Assembly (NCBI RefSeq): GCF_015476655.1
Contig: NZ_JABFHF010000032.1
Location: 1-64,000 of the forward strand
Origin: Aquiflexum lacus
GTDB taxonomy: Bacteria; Bacteroidota; Bacteroidia; Cytophagales; Cyclobacteriaceae
DNA length: 64,000 nt
Direction: 5' to 3'
Shown: positions 1-8,418 of the stretch, one piece after another
Position numbering within the stretch: the stretch's first letter is position 1
Layout of the letters: each line of letters starts with the position of its first letter
Notes under the pieces: model-generated
The model's input: only the letters and a program-made list of their open reading frames with translations
Told to the model about the DNA's origin: nothing
Databases searched by the model: none
Translations under genes and position numbers: made by a program

Positions 1-49
1 GAAACACTGACTATATTTGAAAAACAAAAGTGTCAACCATTTTCAGGAC

Positions 50-165
50 GAGACAAGAACTAAGAGCCAAGATGCGAGAACCAAGAACTAAGAACCAAAG
101 CCTGTCTCGTACCGGTAGCTATCGTCACGGGAAACCAATAACCAAGACAAAATGAAAACTAGAAC
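50..165. repeat. Purine-rich degenerate intergenic repeat
   Basis: Successive variants of the words AAGAACCAAG, AAGAGCCAAG and GATGCGAGAACC run up to the ABC ATPase start, interrupted by a GC-rich hairpin-like stretch near 111-133. Related tracts occur at about 4335-4535, 11158-11285, 14338-14480 and 19676-19760. The unit is degenerate with no fixed period, so it is neither a CRISPR array nor a clean tandem repeat. Function unknown. Confidence 0.6.
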
Positions 166-183
166 AACCACCAACATCCTCCC

Positions 184-867
184 ATGAAAGGAAAACCGGT
201 ACTAGAAGCCAAAGGAGTCAATAAATATTTTTACAGTCCTGTCAAAACCCAGGTGCTGAAGGAAGTGACCTTTCAGGTTACAAGAGGAGAGTTTGTGTCG
301 GTGATGGGGAAATCCGGCTGCGGGAAGTCAACCTTACTCTATATTTTGTCCACCATGGATACTGATTATGAAGGTAAATTGTGGGTAGATGAAGAATTGG
401 TGACAGATAAAAGTCCCAATTACCTTTCCAAGATCAGAAATGAAAAAATCGGTTTTGTTTTCCAGTTTCATTACCTGCTCAATGAGTTCTCTGTTTTGGA
501 AAATGTAATGATTCCGGGACTCAAACTTGATCAGAAAACCAGACAGGAACTGGAGCATATTGCCATGGAAAAACTCAGGATATTTGACATGCAGGATCAT
601 GCATTGAAAAAAGCCTATCAGCTCTCCGGCGGACAAAAGCAAAGAGTAGCCGTGGCAAGGGCTTTGATGAATGATCCGCTGATTATCATGGGAGATGAAC
701 CTACAGGCAATTTAGATAAAAAGAATTCTGATATTGTATTCAATATTTTCAAGGAATTGGCTGAGGAATTTCATCAGACCATGTTGATTGTAACCCATGA
801 TCCTGAATTTGCAGAAGGTACTGACAGAATCATTGAAATGGAGGATGGATATATCATCAATCAATAA
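184..867 (+). CDS. ABC transporter ATP-binding protein (MacB/LolD type)
   Basis: This is the ATPase subunit of an ABC transporter that energises FtsX-like permeases at the inner membrane. Walker A (GKSGCGKST, residues 42-50), the Q-loop glutamine (about 93), the signature LSGGQKQR and Walker B IIMGDEPTG are intact, and 227 aa is normal for the family. No permease follows it here, so its partner is probably left of the window edge. The second ATPase of this type at 13639 is clearly related but belongs to a different operon. The ATG at 184 follows a repeat-filled leader with no strong ribosome binding site. The transported substrate cannot be told from sequence. Confidence 0.93.
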   Translation: MKGKPVLEAKGVNKYFYSPVKTQVLKEVTFQVTRGEFVSVMGKSGCGKSTLLYILSTMDTDYEGKLWVDEELVTDKSPNYLSKIRNEKIGFVFQFHYLLNEFSVLENVMIPGLKLDQKTRQELEHIAMEKLRIFDMQDHALKKAYQLSGGQKQRVAVARALMNDPLIIMGDEPTGNLDKKNSDIVFNIFKELAEEFHQTMLIVTHDPEFAEGTDRIIEMEDGYIINQ

Positions 868-925
868 GGATGCGTTATTGATTAGGAATTTGTTGTTAGA
901 ATTAAAAAATGCTTTAATATATTTT

Positions 926-2017
926 ATGAGGAAATTCACTTTTGTTTTGCTCGTTATTTTTTTCTCCTGTTCAGAAAAGCATGAACCGATTTCCGGAATT
1001 CCGGAAATCTATTTCCCACCCGTTTCGGGTAATACATGGGAAAGTATTTCACCATCTTCATTGGGTTGGAATATTTCCGAAATAGGAAATCTCAAAACTT
1101 TGTTGGAGGACAATGGAACCCGTGCTTTCATTCTCCTCAAAGATGGGAAAATTGTCATGGAAGAATATTTCGGAACCCGATTGTCGGGAAGTCAAGCATT
1201 TGACCAAAACTCAATTTGGTATTGGGCTTCTGCAGGTAAAACACTGACGGCAACATTGATTGGAATCGCACAAGAGGAAGGGAAATTAAATATTCAACAG
1301 CCAAGTTCAGATTATCTGGGTAAAGGGTGGACTTCCCTGACAGCATCCCAAGAGCATGAAATAAGCGTTTGGCATCAGTTGACCATGACCACAGGTTTGG
1401 ATGATGGTGCGGGTAATTTAGATGATTTTTCTTCGGAAAATTTAAGGTTTCTCGCCGAACCGGGGACCCGATGGGCGTATCACAATGCCCCATACACCTT
1501 ATTGGATAAGGTCATTGAAGGAAGTACAGGAAGTACGTTTCCCCAGTTTTTTAAGGATAAACTAGCCTCAAAAATTGGAATGACTGGCTCATGGCAAAGG
1601 GTTAATTTCAATAATGTTTTTTTTAGTGATGCCCGGTCAATGGCCAGGTTCGGATTATTGATTTTGGCCAATGGAGATTGGGATGGGGTATCAGTCATCA
1701 AAGACAAATCATACCTAGCGCAAATGCTCAGTAAGTCTCAAAACTTGAATCAGGGCTATGGATACCTTTGGTGGCTCAATGATTCGGATACTTTCATGAT
1801 ACCGCAGGTTACGGTTCAATTGCCTGGTTCTTATGCTCCAAATGCCCCTGCAGATATGGTCTGTGGCTTGGGTAGAGATGGTCAATATGTCTGTATTATT
1901 CCTTCCCAAAATCTTGTTTTGGTAAGAATGGGTTCCAATCCGGATCAGGCTTTGGTGCCTTTCATGTTTTTGAACGATATGTGGCAGATTCTTCGAAATA
2001 TCATTCCTTCTGCTTAA
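926..2017 (+). CDS. Serine hydrolase, beta-lactamase class C family, lipoprotein
   Basis: A penicillin-binding-protein-like serine hydrolase of about 363 aa. The start is placed at ATG 926 because it gives a proper lipoprotein signal (hydrophobic stretch, then lipobox IFFSC with Cys15). An upstream in-frame start at 797 would run into the ABC ATPase gene. The catalytic S-x-x-K is S102-A-G-K105, and Y185-H-N187 fits the Y-x-N motif. The third KTG/HxG-type motif is not obvious; a GLGRDGQ stretch near the C-terminus sits in its place. Family members are esterases, peptidases or beta-lactamases, and the substrate is not predictable. It is likely anchored in the periplasm or outer membrane. It begins 59 bp after the ATPase gene and may be co-transcribed. 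Confidence 0.87.
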   Translation: MRKFTFVLLVIFFSCSEKHEPISGIPEIYFPPVSGNTWESISPSSLGWNISEIGNLKTLLEDNGTRAFILLKDGKIVMEEYFGTRLSGSQAFDQNSIWYWASAGKTLTATLIGIAQEEGKLNIQQPSSDYLGKGWTSLTASQEHEISVWHQLTMTTGLDDGAGNLDDFSSENLRFLAEPGTRWAYHNAPYTLLDKVIEGSTGSTFPQFFKDKLASKIGMTGSWQRVNFNNVFFSDARSMARFGLLILANGDWDGVSVIKDKSYLAQMLSKSQNLNQGYGYLWWLNDSDTFMIPQVTVQLPGSYAPNAPADMVCGLGRDGQYVCIIPSQNLVLVRMGSNPDQALVPFMFLNDMWQILRNIIPSA

Positions 2018-2068
2018 GACTTCTCTCAATGATTTGTATCTTCGTAAATAAACCTAAATAATTATTTT

Positions 2069-3487
2069 ATGGCCAAAAAGACAAATTACAGCTTATTTGA
2101 TGATGTATGTGCTTTTGTCGATGATGCAGCAAAACATCTTGATTTACATCCAGGGTTATTGGATCAGATCAAACAATGTAACAGCATTTACAAATTTAAT
2201 TTTCCGCTAAGAAATGACGATGGAACTTATGAAACCCTGACAGGTTATAGAATTCAGCATTCACACCATAAGTTACCAGTCAAAGGTGGTATTAGGTACA
2301 GCGAGCATGTGGATGAAGAGGAAGTCAAAGGATTGGCAGCACTGATGACTTACAAATGTGCCTTGGTCAACATTCCTTTTGGAGGGGCAAAAGGTGGCAT
2401 CAGTATAGATCCTACCAAGTACAATATCAATCAATTGGAAAGAATCACAAGGAGATATACAGCAGAGTTGATCAAGAAAAAATTCATAGGTCCTGCCATT
2501 GATGTCCCCGCACCGGATTATGGCACCGGAGCAAGAGAAATGGCATGGATAGTGGATACTTTTGAGGCATTTAGTCCAGAATTGATCAATGCCAAAGGCT
2601 GTGTTACCGGTAAGCCGCTATCTCAGCATGGGATCGATGGAAGAACCGAAGCCACAGGACAAGGTGTGTTTTATGGGATCAGAGAGGCTGTCAACGTTGA
2701 TGAGGACATGAAATCACTTGGACTTACCAAAGGTTTGAGAGGAAAGAAAGTGATTGTTCAAGGCCTTGGAAATGTTGGGTATTATTCAGCTAAATACCTG
2801 AGTGAAGCAGGTGCAAAGATTATTGGAGTTGCGGAATGGAATGGAGGTATTTGGGATGAAGCAGGTATTCATATTGAAGACCTAAAAAATTATCAGTTGA
2901 AAAACAAGGGATACAAAGGATATCCACGTGGCGAATTTATAAAAAACGGCAAAGAAATGCTGACCTATGAATGTGATATTTTAATTCCTGCTGCTTTAGA
3001 AAATCAGATTACAATTGAAAATGCAGCTCTAATTAAAGCTAAGATCATTGGCGAGGCAGCTAATGGGCCCGTCACAGAGGAAGCTGAAAAAATATTATTG
3101 GATAAAGGTGTCATGATAATTCCTGACATGTATCTGAATGCGGGTGGTGTTACAGTTTCTTATTTTGAGTGGCTCAAAAATCTCTCACGGGTTTCTTTTG
3201 GGAAGCTTGAAAAAAGATATGATATGGAAAAATATAGAAAATTGATGAGCACCATAGAAAATGCCACCGGAGAGGAATTTACTGAAGAGGAAAGAGATGC
3301 CCTTATCAAAGGTGCCTCTGAAAGGGATTTGGTCTTGTCAGGCTTGGAGGAAACCATGGTCACGGCCTATCAGGATATGAACCGTATTAGAAAGGAAAAA
3401 GGTATAGAAAGTCTGCGAACTGCAGGTTTTATCCTAGCTTTGGAAAGAATAGCAGTCAGTTATATGGATTTGGGAATTTTCCCTTGA
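2069..3487 (+). CDS. Glutamate dehydrogenase (Glu/Leu/Phe/Val dehydrogenase family)
   Basis: Catalyses reversible oxidative deamination of glutamate to 2-oxoglutarate and ammonia with NAD(P). The N-terminal dimerisation/catalytic domain has the active-site lysine in PFGGAKGG (K108) and a substrate-binding KGGIRY segment near 72-77. The GRTEATGQGV segment leads into a Rossmann domain with VIVQGLGNVG. At 472 aa it is longer than leucine dehydrogenases (about 360 aa), and the VTGKP-plus-GRTEATG segment is typical of glutamate dehydrogenases. The gene stands alone and ends just before a strong hairpin terminator. Cofactor preference is not determined. Confidence 0.9.
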   Translation: MAKKTNYSLFDDVCAFVDDAAKHLDLHPGLLDQIKQCNSIYKFNFPLRNDDGTYETLTGYRIQHSHHKLPVKGGIRYSEHVDEEEVKGLAALMTYKCALVNIPFGGAKGGISIDPTKYNINQLERITRRYTAELIKKKFIGPAIDVPAPDYGTGAREMAWIVDTFEAFSPELINAKGCVTGKPLSQHGIDGRTEATGQGVFYGIREAVNVDEDMKSLGLTKGLRGKKVIVQGLGNVGYYSAKYLSEAGAKIIGVAEWNGGIWDEAGIHIEDLKNYQLKNKGYKGYPRGEFIKNGKEMLTYECDILIPAALENQITIENAALIKAKIIGEAANGPVTEEAEKILLDKGVMIIPDMYLNAGGVTVSYFEWLKNLSRVSFGKLEKRYDMEKYRKLMSTIENATGEEFTEEERDALIKGASERDLVLSGLEETMVTAYQDMNRIRKEKGIESLRTAGFILALERIAVSYMDLGIFP

Positions 3488-3509
3488 TAAAAGTGGTTGG
3501 ATTACGAAC

Positions 3510-3559
3510 AAACCCTTCAAGGTTCTTCGAGTTTAAATGTCGAACCTTGAAGGGTTTTT
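3510..3559 (+). terminator. Intrinsic terminator after glutamate dehydrogenase
   Basis: A perfect 16-bp inverted repeat (left arm 3510-3525, AAACCCTTCAAGGTTC; right arm 3542-3557) is followed by a T tract ending at 3559. It ends 18 bp before hisF, so it separates the two genes. The arm is nearly symmetric in composition and could work in both directions. Confidence 0.8.
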
Positions 3560-3576
3560 GCAAAATACTTCAGTGA

Positions 3577-4332
3577 ATGTTAACAAAAAGAATAATTCCC
3601 TGTCTTGATATCAAAGAGGGCAGGACAGTAAAAGGTGTGAACTTTGTGGATTTGAGGGATGCCGGTGATCCTGTAGAACTCGCAAAAATCTATTCAGATG
3701 AAGGTGCTGATGAGCTTGTATTTTTGGATATTACTGCGACAGTTGATAAGAGAAAGACTCTTGCAGAGCTCGTCGGAAAAGTGGCAAGGACGATTAATAT
3801 CCCATTTACAGTAGGAGGAGGGATTTCTACCATAGAAGATGTCAAAGTTCTGCTCAATGCAGGGGCTGATAAAATATCCATCAATTCATCAGCGGTTAAA
3901 AACCCGAAAATCATCAACGAAATGGCAAAAGAGTTTGGTTCCCAATGCGTGGTTGTTGCCATTGATACCCGAAATGTGGATGGGATTGATTTTGTCCATA
4001 CGCACGGAGGCAGAAAACCTACTATTTTAAATACACAATCCTGGGCCAAGGAAGTCTGTGACAGGGGTGCTGGTGAAATACTGCTTACTTCCATGGACCA
4101 TGATGGTACCAAGGCGGGCTTTGCCAATGAAATTACATCAGAAATTTCATCCATGTTAACCATTCCGGTAATTGCTTCAGGTGGTGCGGGAAATATGGAG
4201 CATTTCAAAGATGTCTTTACCTTTGGAAAAGCCGATGCGGCTTTGGCAGCAAGTATTTTCCATTTCAAAGAAATCCCTATCCCCAATTTGAAAACCTATT
4301 TGGAAAAGGAGGGGGTTTTTGTTAGGAAATAA
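3577..4332 (+). CDS. hisF: Imidazole glycerol phosphate synthase, cyclase subunit HisF
   Basis: HisF forms imidazole glycerol phosphate and AICAR from PRFAR using ammonia delivered by HisH (histidine biosynthesis, cytosolic). It is a (beta/alpha)8 barrel of 251 aa, the usual length. Both catalytic aspartates are present: D11 in IPCLDI and D130 in VVAIDTRN. The phosphate-binding loops VGGGI and SGGAG are visible. hisIE follows on the same strand after a 404-bp repeat-filled gap; the rest of the histidine genes are not in this window and are not upstream, where glutamate dehydrogenase lies. Confidence 0.97.
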   Translation: MLTKRIIPCLDIKEGRTVKGVNFVDLRDAGDPVELAKIYSDEGADELVFLDITATVDKRKTLAELVGKVARTINIPFTVGGGISTIEDVKVLLNAGADKISINSSAVKNPKIINEMAKEFGSQCVVVAIDTRNVDGIDFVHTHGGRKPTILNTQSWAKEVCDRGAGEILLTSMDHDGTKAGFANEITSEISSMLTIPVIASGGAGNMEHFKDVFTFGKADAALAASIFHFKEIPIPNLKTYLEKEGVFVRK

Positions 4333-4334
4333 AT

Positions 4335-4535
4335 TTGGTAAGAGCCAAGAGACAAGAACCAAGAGGCAAGAGAAAAGAAGCGAGAAACGAGAGACTAGAA
4401 ACAAGAGACAAGAAGCAAGAGACAAGAAGCGAGAAACGAGAGACAAGATGCTAAGCCTACCCCGAGTATCGGGGAGCTAAGAGACAAGAACCAAGAGGTA
4501 GGATATAAGAACCGAGATGCGAGAGAAAGCTTGTC
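4335..4535. repeat. Purine-rich degenerate repeats with CCCCGA hairpin
   Basis: About 200 bp between hisF and hisIE consists of variants of AAGAGACAAGAACC and GAGAAACGAGAGAC. It contains a small hairpin, CCCCGAGTATCGGGG at 4460-4474 (6-bp stem, GTA loop). The identical 15-mer recurs at 11227-11241 and 14357-14371, each time in the same purine-rich context. The remaining 4536-4736 carries nothing I can identify. Confidence 0.7.
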
Positions 4536-4736
4536 CCGAAGAATTCGTTGGAATACTGGGCACTGGAGCAGCGTTAATTTTGATGCTCAGTAAGTGTATC
4601 GACAATCTAAACAATTAGTGTCAAGTTTAACCAGAAAGTGACATTGTGATGTGGGACTTCCGTCTTCCAACCATTGAAAAAGGGAGCAAATACATCAAAA
4701 AATATGCAATAAATTATTAGTCACCATCAAGAAAAA

Positions 4737-5345
4737 ATGAACAACTTAAATATAGATTTTGAAAAAGTAAATGGACTGGTACCTGCGATCATTCAGGATG
4801 TGGATACGAATGTTGTCCTCATGTTGGGTTATATGAATCAGGAAGCATTGGACAAAACCTTGGAGACCAAACAAGTAACTTTTTTCAGCAGAACCAAACA
4901 ACGTCTATGGACCAAAGGAGAGACTTCAGGGAATTTCATGCTTGTCGATCACATCACGGTTGATTGTGACAATGATACACTTTTGGTCAAAGTCAAGCCA
5001 TTAGGTCATGTATGCCATACCGGTGAAGATACTTGTTTTGGAGAGTCCAACAAATCCAAAACCATGTTTATTGATCACCTGAGAGAAATCATTAAAGACC
5101 GAAAAAATAATCCCTCAGACCAATCCTACACTGCATCACTTTTTGCCAAAGGCATTAATAAAATTGCCCAAAAAGTAGGGGAGGAGGCTGTGGAAATAGT
5201 TATTGAAGCAAAAGATGATAATAAAGACTTATTTATGGGTGAAGCAGCAGATTTGCTTTATCATTACTTAGTCCTTTTAGAAGCAAAAAAGTATGAATTA
5301 GATGAAGTAATGGATGTATTGATTGATAGGCATAAAAATAAATAG
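4737..5345 (+). CDS. hisIE: Bifunctional phosphoribosyl-AMP cyclohydrolase/phosphoribosyl-ATP pyrophosphatase HisIE
   Basis: Carries out steps 2 and 3 of histidine biosynthesis. The N-terminal HisI domain (about residues 1-105) has GYMNQEAL, FFSRTKQRLWTKGE and the metal-binding cysteines of VDCDNDT and CHTGEDTC. The C-terminal HisE domain (about 112-202) is the all-alpha pyrophosphohydrolase, with KVGEEAVE followed by AADLLYH. At 202 aa it has the normal length of the fused enzyme. Its order after hisF matches the usual end of a bacteroidete his operon, apart from the repeat-filled spacer. Confidence 0.96.
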   Translation: MNNLNIDFEKVNGLVPAIIQDVDTNVVLMLGYMNQEALDKTLETKQVTFFSRTKQRLWTKGETSGNFMLVDHITVDCDNDTLLVKVKPLGHVCHTGEDTCFGESNKSKTMFIDHLREIIKDRKNNPSDQSYTASLFAKGINKIAQKVGEEAVEIVIEAKDDNKDLFMGEAADLLYHYLVLLEAKKYELDEVMDVLIDRHKNK

Positions 5346-5469
5346 TTTTGTCCTTTCAAAAAACATTATCGGAACATGTCTTAAACTTTTTGGAGAAAAC
5401 ATCTTTTTATAAATCAAAAAAGTAAATCAAGCAGGCCGATTTCAATAAAGGATTGAATTATATAAGATT

Positions 5470-5500
5470 TTTGTAGTCTATCAGAAAGTTTATATCTTCC
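5470..5500 (+). promoter_or_regulatory. Candidate bacteroidete promoter
   Basis: A TTTG box at 5470-5473 is separated by exactly 19 nt from TATCTTCC at 5493-5500. This fits the Bacteroidota primary sigma consensus (TTTG, 19 nt, TAnnTTTG) with two mismatches in the -7 box. The start codon of the secreted protein at 5522 lies about 20 nt downstream. Confidence 0.45.
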
Positions 5501-5521
5501 AAAAAAAATATAAGCAATTTT

Positions 5522-6019
5522 ATGAAAACCTTTATTTTAAGTTTATCATTTGTTTTGGTTGCATTTGGAATCAATGCACAATCAATGAGTGTATCAACCA
5601 ACGTTTCTTCAATCGAAGCAGAAGGTTGTTACGGGGAATACTTCCAGATTTTTTCTGAAAGAGGAGCAAAGGCAATCCCCAATGGAAACCATGATGTAGT
5701 CATCAGCATCATTTACAATGGTGAAAGTCAATGTTATTTTGGGAAAGCGAAAATCGAAAATGGAAAATTGATACCACCGGTTCAGATACAAAAAGAAGAT
5801 TTGAGCTATGCACCGGTGTCTTCCCTCTACAGAAATCTTGATCAGGAATGGTTGAGCAAACAAAATCCAGAAACCATGTATGACGTTGTGGATGGAATGA
5901 GTAAAACCTTTTATTCGGAAGACCAACAAGCAGGAAGGGTATTTTTCTACACCTTTATCAATGACAAACCCAAATCAAACCGGAAAGCCCCTTCAGCTTC
6001 AACACTGATTAAAAATTAA
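5522..6019 (+). CDS. Small secreted hypothetical protein
   Basis: I do not recognise a family. The first ~20 residues form a classical signal peptide ending at INAQS, so the mature part (about 145 aa) should be periplasmic or secreted. It has two cysteines (in EGCYGEY and SQCYFGK) that could form a disulfide, and no transmembrane segment after the signal. The gene is a single unit with its own candidate promoter upstream and a strong terminator downstream. Confidence 0.75.
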   Translation: MKTFILSLSFVLVAFGINAQSMSVSTNVSSIEAEGCYGEYFQIFSERGAKAIPNGNHDVVISIIYNGESQCYFGKAKIENGKLIPPVQIQKEDLSYAPVSSLYRNLDQEWLSKQNPETMYDVVDGMSKTFYSEDQQAGRVFFYTFINDKPKSNRKAPSASTLIKN

Positions 6020-6106
6020 ATAAAAAGGATTTTGAATATGTGTCTAATATCAAATGATTTGTCAAACAACCGCTGAAAGCGACATATATTCCATAATTTG
6101 AAAATG

Positions 6107-6139
6107 AATCTCCCGCAAAAAAGGGAGATTTTTTTTTTT
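6107..6139 (+). terminator. Intrinsic terminator
   Basis: An 8-bp perfect stem AATCTCCC/GGGAGATT (6107-6114 and 6123-6130) is followed by nine or more T residues. It ends the secreted-protein gene. It lies at the 3' end of the convergent acetyltransferase gene (ending 6138) and may serve both. Confidence 0.85.
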
Positions 6140-6692
6140 AACTATCCCAATCCCAAACCACTATACTCCAATGTTCCCCTGTTGGATCTACATATTGATG
6201 GATTTCCTTAAAACCAATCCGAGAATGAGCCCTGATGGACCTTGGGTTACGGGTAGATATTTCGGTAATGGCAAAATCAAATGCATCTTTGAAAGTTTCC
6301 CGGTAGGTAGCATAAATATTATCAAACACCCCCAATCCGCGGTGATTTTGACCAACACAGACCTGACCTACTACCATGTAATTGAATTCTGAAACCTTCT
6401 TCCCCTTAAAACTTATCTGGTCAAAAACATCAAACATCGGAATCAATGCAGGAACATCTCCTTTACAATCAACGGTCATTGACAGGGTAAATGCCACTAC
6501 TTCCTCTCCATCTTTACAGATAACCTGTGGTGCAAAGGATTGCATTTTTATCAAGGTCTCGAGGTCATGTTTTACAAATAAAAAACCATTTTCTATGGCG
6601 CTAATGGTACTGAGGTGGTTTTGTTGCTGAAGGTCAAGGATACCTTGTAGATCTTCTGTGGTCTTGGCGGTTTGGAAAGAAAGCGAATCCAT
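6138..6692 (-). CDS. GNAT-family N-acetyltransferase
   Basis: A 184-aa protein with the acetyl-CoA binding motif A of the GNAT fold (VGQVCVGQNHRGLGV, around residues 107-122). A C-terminal beta strand follows after IRAHSRIGFKEIH, typical of motif B. The substrate is unknown. It is a stand-alone gene convergent with the secreted protein gene. No signal peptide, so cytosolic. Confidence 0.82.
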   Translation of the reverse strand: MDSLSFQTAKTTEDLQGILDLQQQNHLSTISAIENGFLFVKHDLETLIKMQSFAPQVICKDGEEVVAFTLSMTVDCKGDVPALIPMFDVFDQISFKGKKVSEFNYMVVGQVCVGQNHRGLGVFDNIYATYRETFKDAFDFAITEISTRNPRSIRAHSRIGFKEIHQYVDPTGEHWSIVVWDWDS

Positions 6693-6857
6693 GTTTTTGT
6701 TTTTTGATAGATAAAAATAAGCACCAATCTGAATATAATTGCTTGGATCAGATTTTCATTTTTTAACCCATTAACATCTTTTCACAAAATATAATTTTTC
6801 CACCGGCAACGTCTGTTTAAATTTTAAGGTTCCAACTTTTGAAAACCACAAAATCAT

Positions 6858-7427
6858 TTGGAAGAGCAAGATGTAATAGCAGGTTGCAGACAGAACAACC
6901 AAAATCCACAGAGGAACCTCTTCGACAAGTATTACTGGCGCAGCTATCACGTGGTCATGAGGTACCTGTCCAATCATCATGATACCGAAGATGTCCTCTC
7001 CATCTCTTTTACCAAAATTTTTAAAAATATAAGTCAATTTGAAAATAGAGGTGACAGTAGTTTTCAAAAATGGATAAATACCATCTTTATCAATGAATCC
7101 ATTCGTTTCTTTAAAGCCAAAAAAGAACTCCTTTCACTGCAATCTTTTGTGAACGAAAACATTTATAAAAATGGATTAAACTATGAAAAGGTTCTCCCTG
7201 AAAAGGAAGATATCATTGATAAGAAACCAATGATCATTGAAGAAACCACTCCAATTGTAAAAAGTGCATTAGCCCATTACAGTCACTTTCGTTTGCAAAG
7301 CAAAATTATAATTCCTGCTGTAATTGAGTTTCTCACAAATCTCCTCCTATACTTTATCGAAATTTTGAATCAGAACCTTATATTGGGAGGGTGGATGTTC
7401 GATATTGTATCATATGATTCAAATTAA
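6858..7427 (+). pseudogene. Truncated ECF RNA polymerase sigma factor
   Basis: The first ~95 residues match the sigma-70 region 2 of extracytoplasmic-function sigma factors: EEQDVIAGCRQNN, DKYYWRS, then a degenerated core helix (DTEDVLSISFTKIF) and NISQFENRG. After about residue 110 there is no region 4 helix-turn-helix. Instead the frame runs through unrelated hydrophobic sequence to a stop at residue 190. The start codon is TTG, where relatives would be expected to have ATG before EEQ. With the DNA-binding region missing it should not work as a sigma factor; it is most likely a decayed gene. Confidence 0.65.
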
Positions 7428-7480
7428 TAGGAAAACTATTACCAAAACAATATGAAAACATAGACCAAAACCAAAAAAAA

Positions 7481-8164
7481 ATGGATGCAAAAGAACAACA
7501 AGCAGATTTGATAAAGACTGCAAGGATGGCCGGTATCTGGTATCTGGCCCTGGCAATTACTGGGGTATTGGGGTTTTTGGTATTTCATCCGCAGTTATAT
7601 ATTTCAGGGGATCCGGAGCAAACACTTAAAAACCTAGCTGAAAAAGAATCCTTTGCGAGGGTAAGGCTTTTATTGGAAATTGGCGTGGTCGGCTCGCAGG
7701 CAATGGCTGCGCTTTGGTTCTACAAGCTTTTTAGAAATATCAATCCTGTGGCAGCTTTGGCGACCGGACTTTGGGGTACGGTGAATGCTGTTGTTATTTT
7801 GATCAGTGCGATTTCTATGGGAGTTGCCATTAAGATTGCAAATGGAACCCTTTTGACCCTCGACTTTAAAGTTGCGTCCATTCATCTTTTGGAGCAGTTC
7901 AGTTCAAATGCTTGGGGAGTAGGAGGACTGTTTTTCGGGCTTTGGTTGATTCCAATGGGTTATACAATTACGAGTTCGCAACGAATGCCTATCTGGCTTG
8001 GCAGGTTATTAATTCTTGGCGGCATTGGATATATCCTGAACACTTTGATTGGTTACTCAGGCATTTCTTCCATTTGGGTGAATATGCTAACAATACCTGC
8101 CACAATCGGGGAATTTTGGATGATTGGATATTTATTGGTTTTTGGAATGCGTCCTTCAAAATGA
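7481..8164 (+). CDS. DUF4386 family membrane protein
   Basis: A 227-aa integral membrane protein with about six hydrophobic segments. The first (GIWYLALAITGVLGFLVF) follows a short charged N-terminus. The overall pattern, including the central GLWGTVNAVVILISA helix and the late IPMGYTI/LGRLLILGGIGY segments, matches the DUF4386 family, whose function is unknown. The gene is monocistronic and lies between the broken sigma gene and a repeat-rich region. Confidence 0.78.
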   Translation: MDAKEQQADLIKTARMAGIWYLALAITGVLGFLVFHPQLYISGDPEQTLKNLAEKESFARVRLLLEIGVVGSQAMAALWFYKLFRNINPVAALATGLWGTVNAVVILISAISMGVAIKIANGTLLTLDFKVASIHLLEQFSSNAWGVGGLFFGLWLIPMGYTITSSQRMPIWLGRLLILGGIGYILNTLIGYSGISSIWVNMLTIPATIGEFWMIGYLLVFGMRPSK

Positions 8165-8224
8165 AAGAATTTTGTTTTAGTATTCATTAGTTAAACCTAC
8201 CTTTTTCAATCCTTTATCCCTAAA

Positions 8225-8303
8225 GAGATTGCCACGTCGCACGAAGGACTATTCAAAATATCAAAGTTTCTCAAGTGCTCCCTACCAAAATCGGCAGGCA
8301 GGT
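8225..8303 (-). repeat. Dispersed GCGACGTGGCAATCT-type repeat, copy 1
   Basis: Read on the minus strand, this ~80-bp stretch (CTGCCTGCCGATTTTGG, then GGGAGCACTTGAGAAAC, ending GTGCGACGTGGCAATCT) is closely similar to 19566-19662 and 19451-19528. Only the inner part is kept here; the GCGTCATTGCGA start seen in the other two copies is missing. Confidence 0.75.
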
Positions 8304-8415
8304 CTACAATCTAAAATCTAAAATCTTCCTTCATCTCTTATCCTTCATCCTTCAATCTAAAATTTTCTCATCCCTCATCCCTTCCCCCAATCTAAAATCA
8401 TCAATCTAAAATCCC
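8304..8415. repeat. AATCTAAAATCTAAAATC / CTTCATCC pyrimidine-rich repeat
   Basis: Repeated words AATCTAAAATC and TTCATCCTTCA/TCCCTCATCCC fill the space downstream of the histidine kinase gene. The same words recur at about 11315-11335 and 14536-14610. Some are reverse complements of the purine-rich tracts (GGATGAAGGATGA at 19432). Confidence 0.6.
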
Positions 8416-8418
8416 TTC

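Noticed and set aside
797-925. Upstream start for the serine-hydrolase lipoprotein
   Set aside because: It would overlap the ABC ATPase gene and place 43 residues before a clear lipoprotein signal peptide.
3690-4286. 198-codon frame antisense to hisF
   Set aside because: It is the complement of a well-conserved gene in the opposite frame, with no signal of its own.
4335-4535. Repeat tract as a possible CRISPR array
   Set aside because: The repeated words have no constant length or spacing, no unique spacers are present, and no cas genes are nearby.
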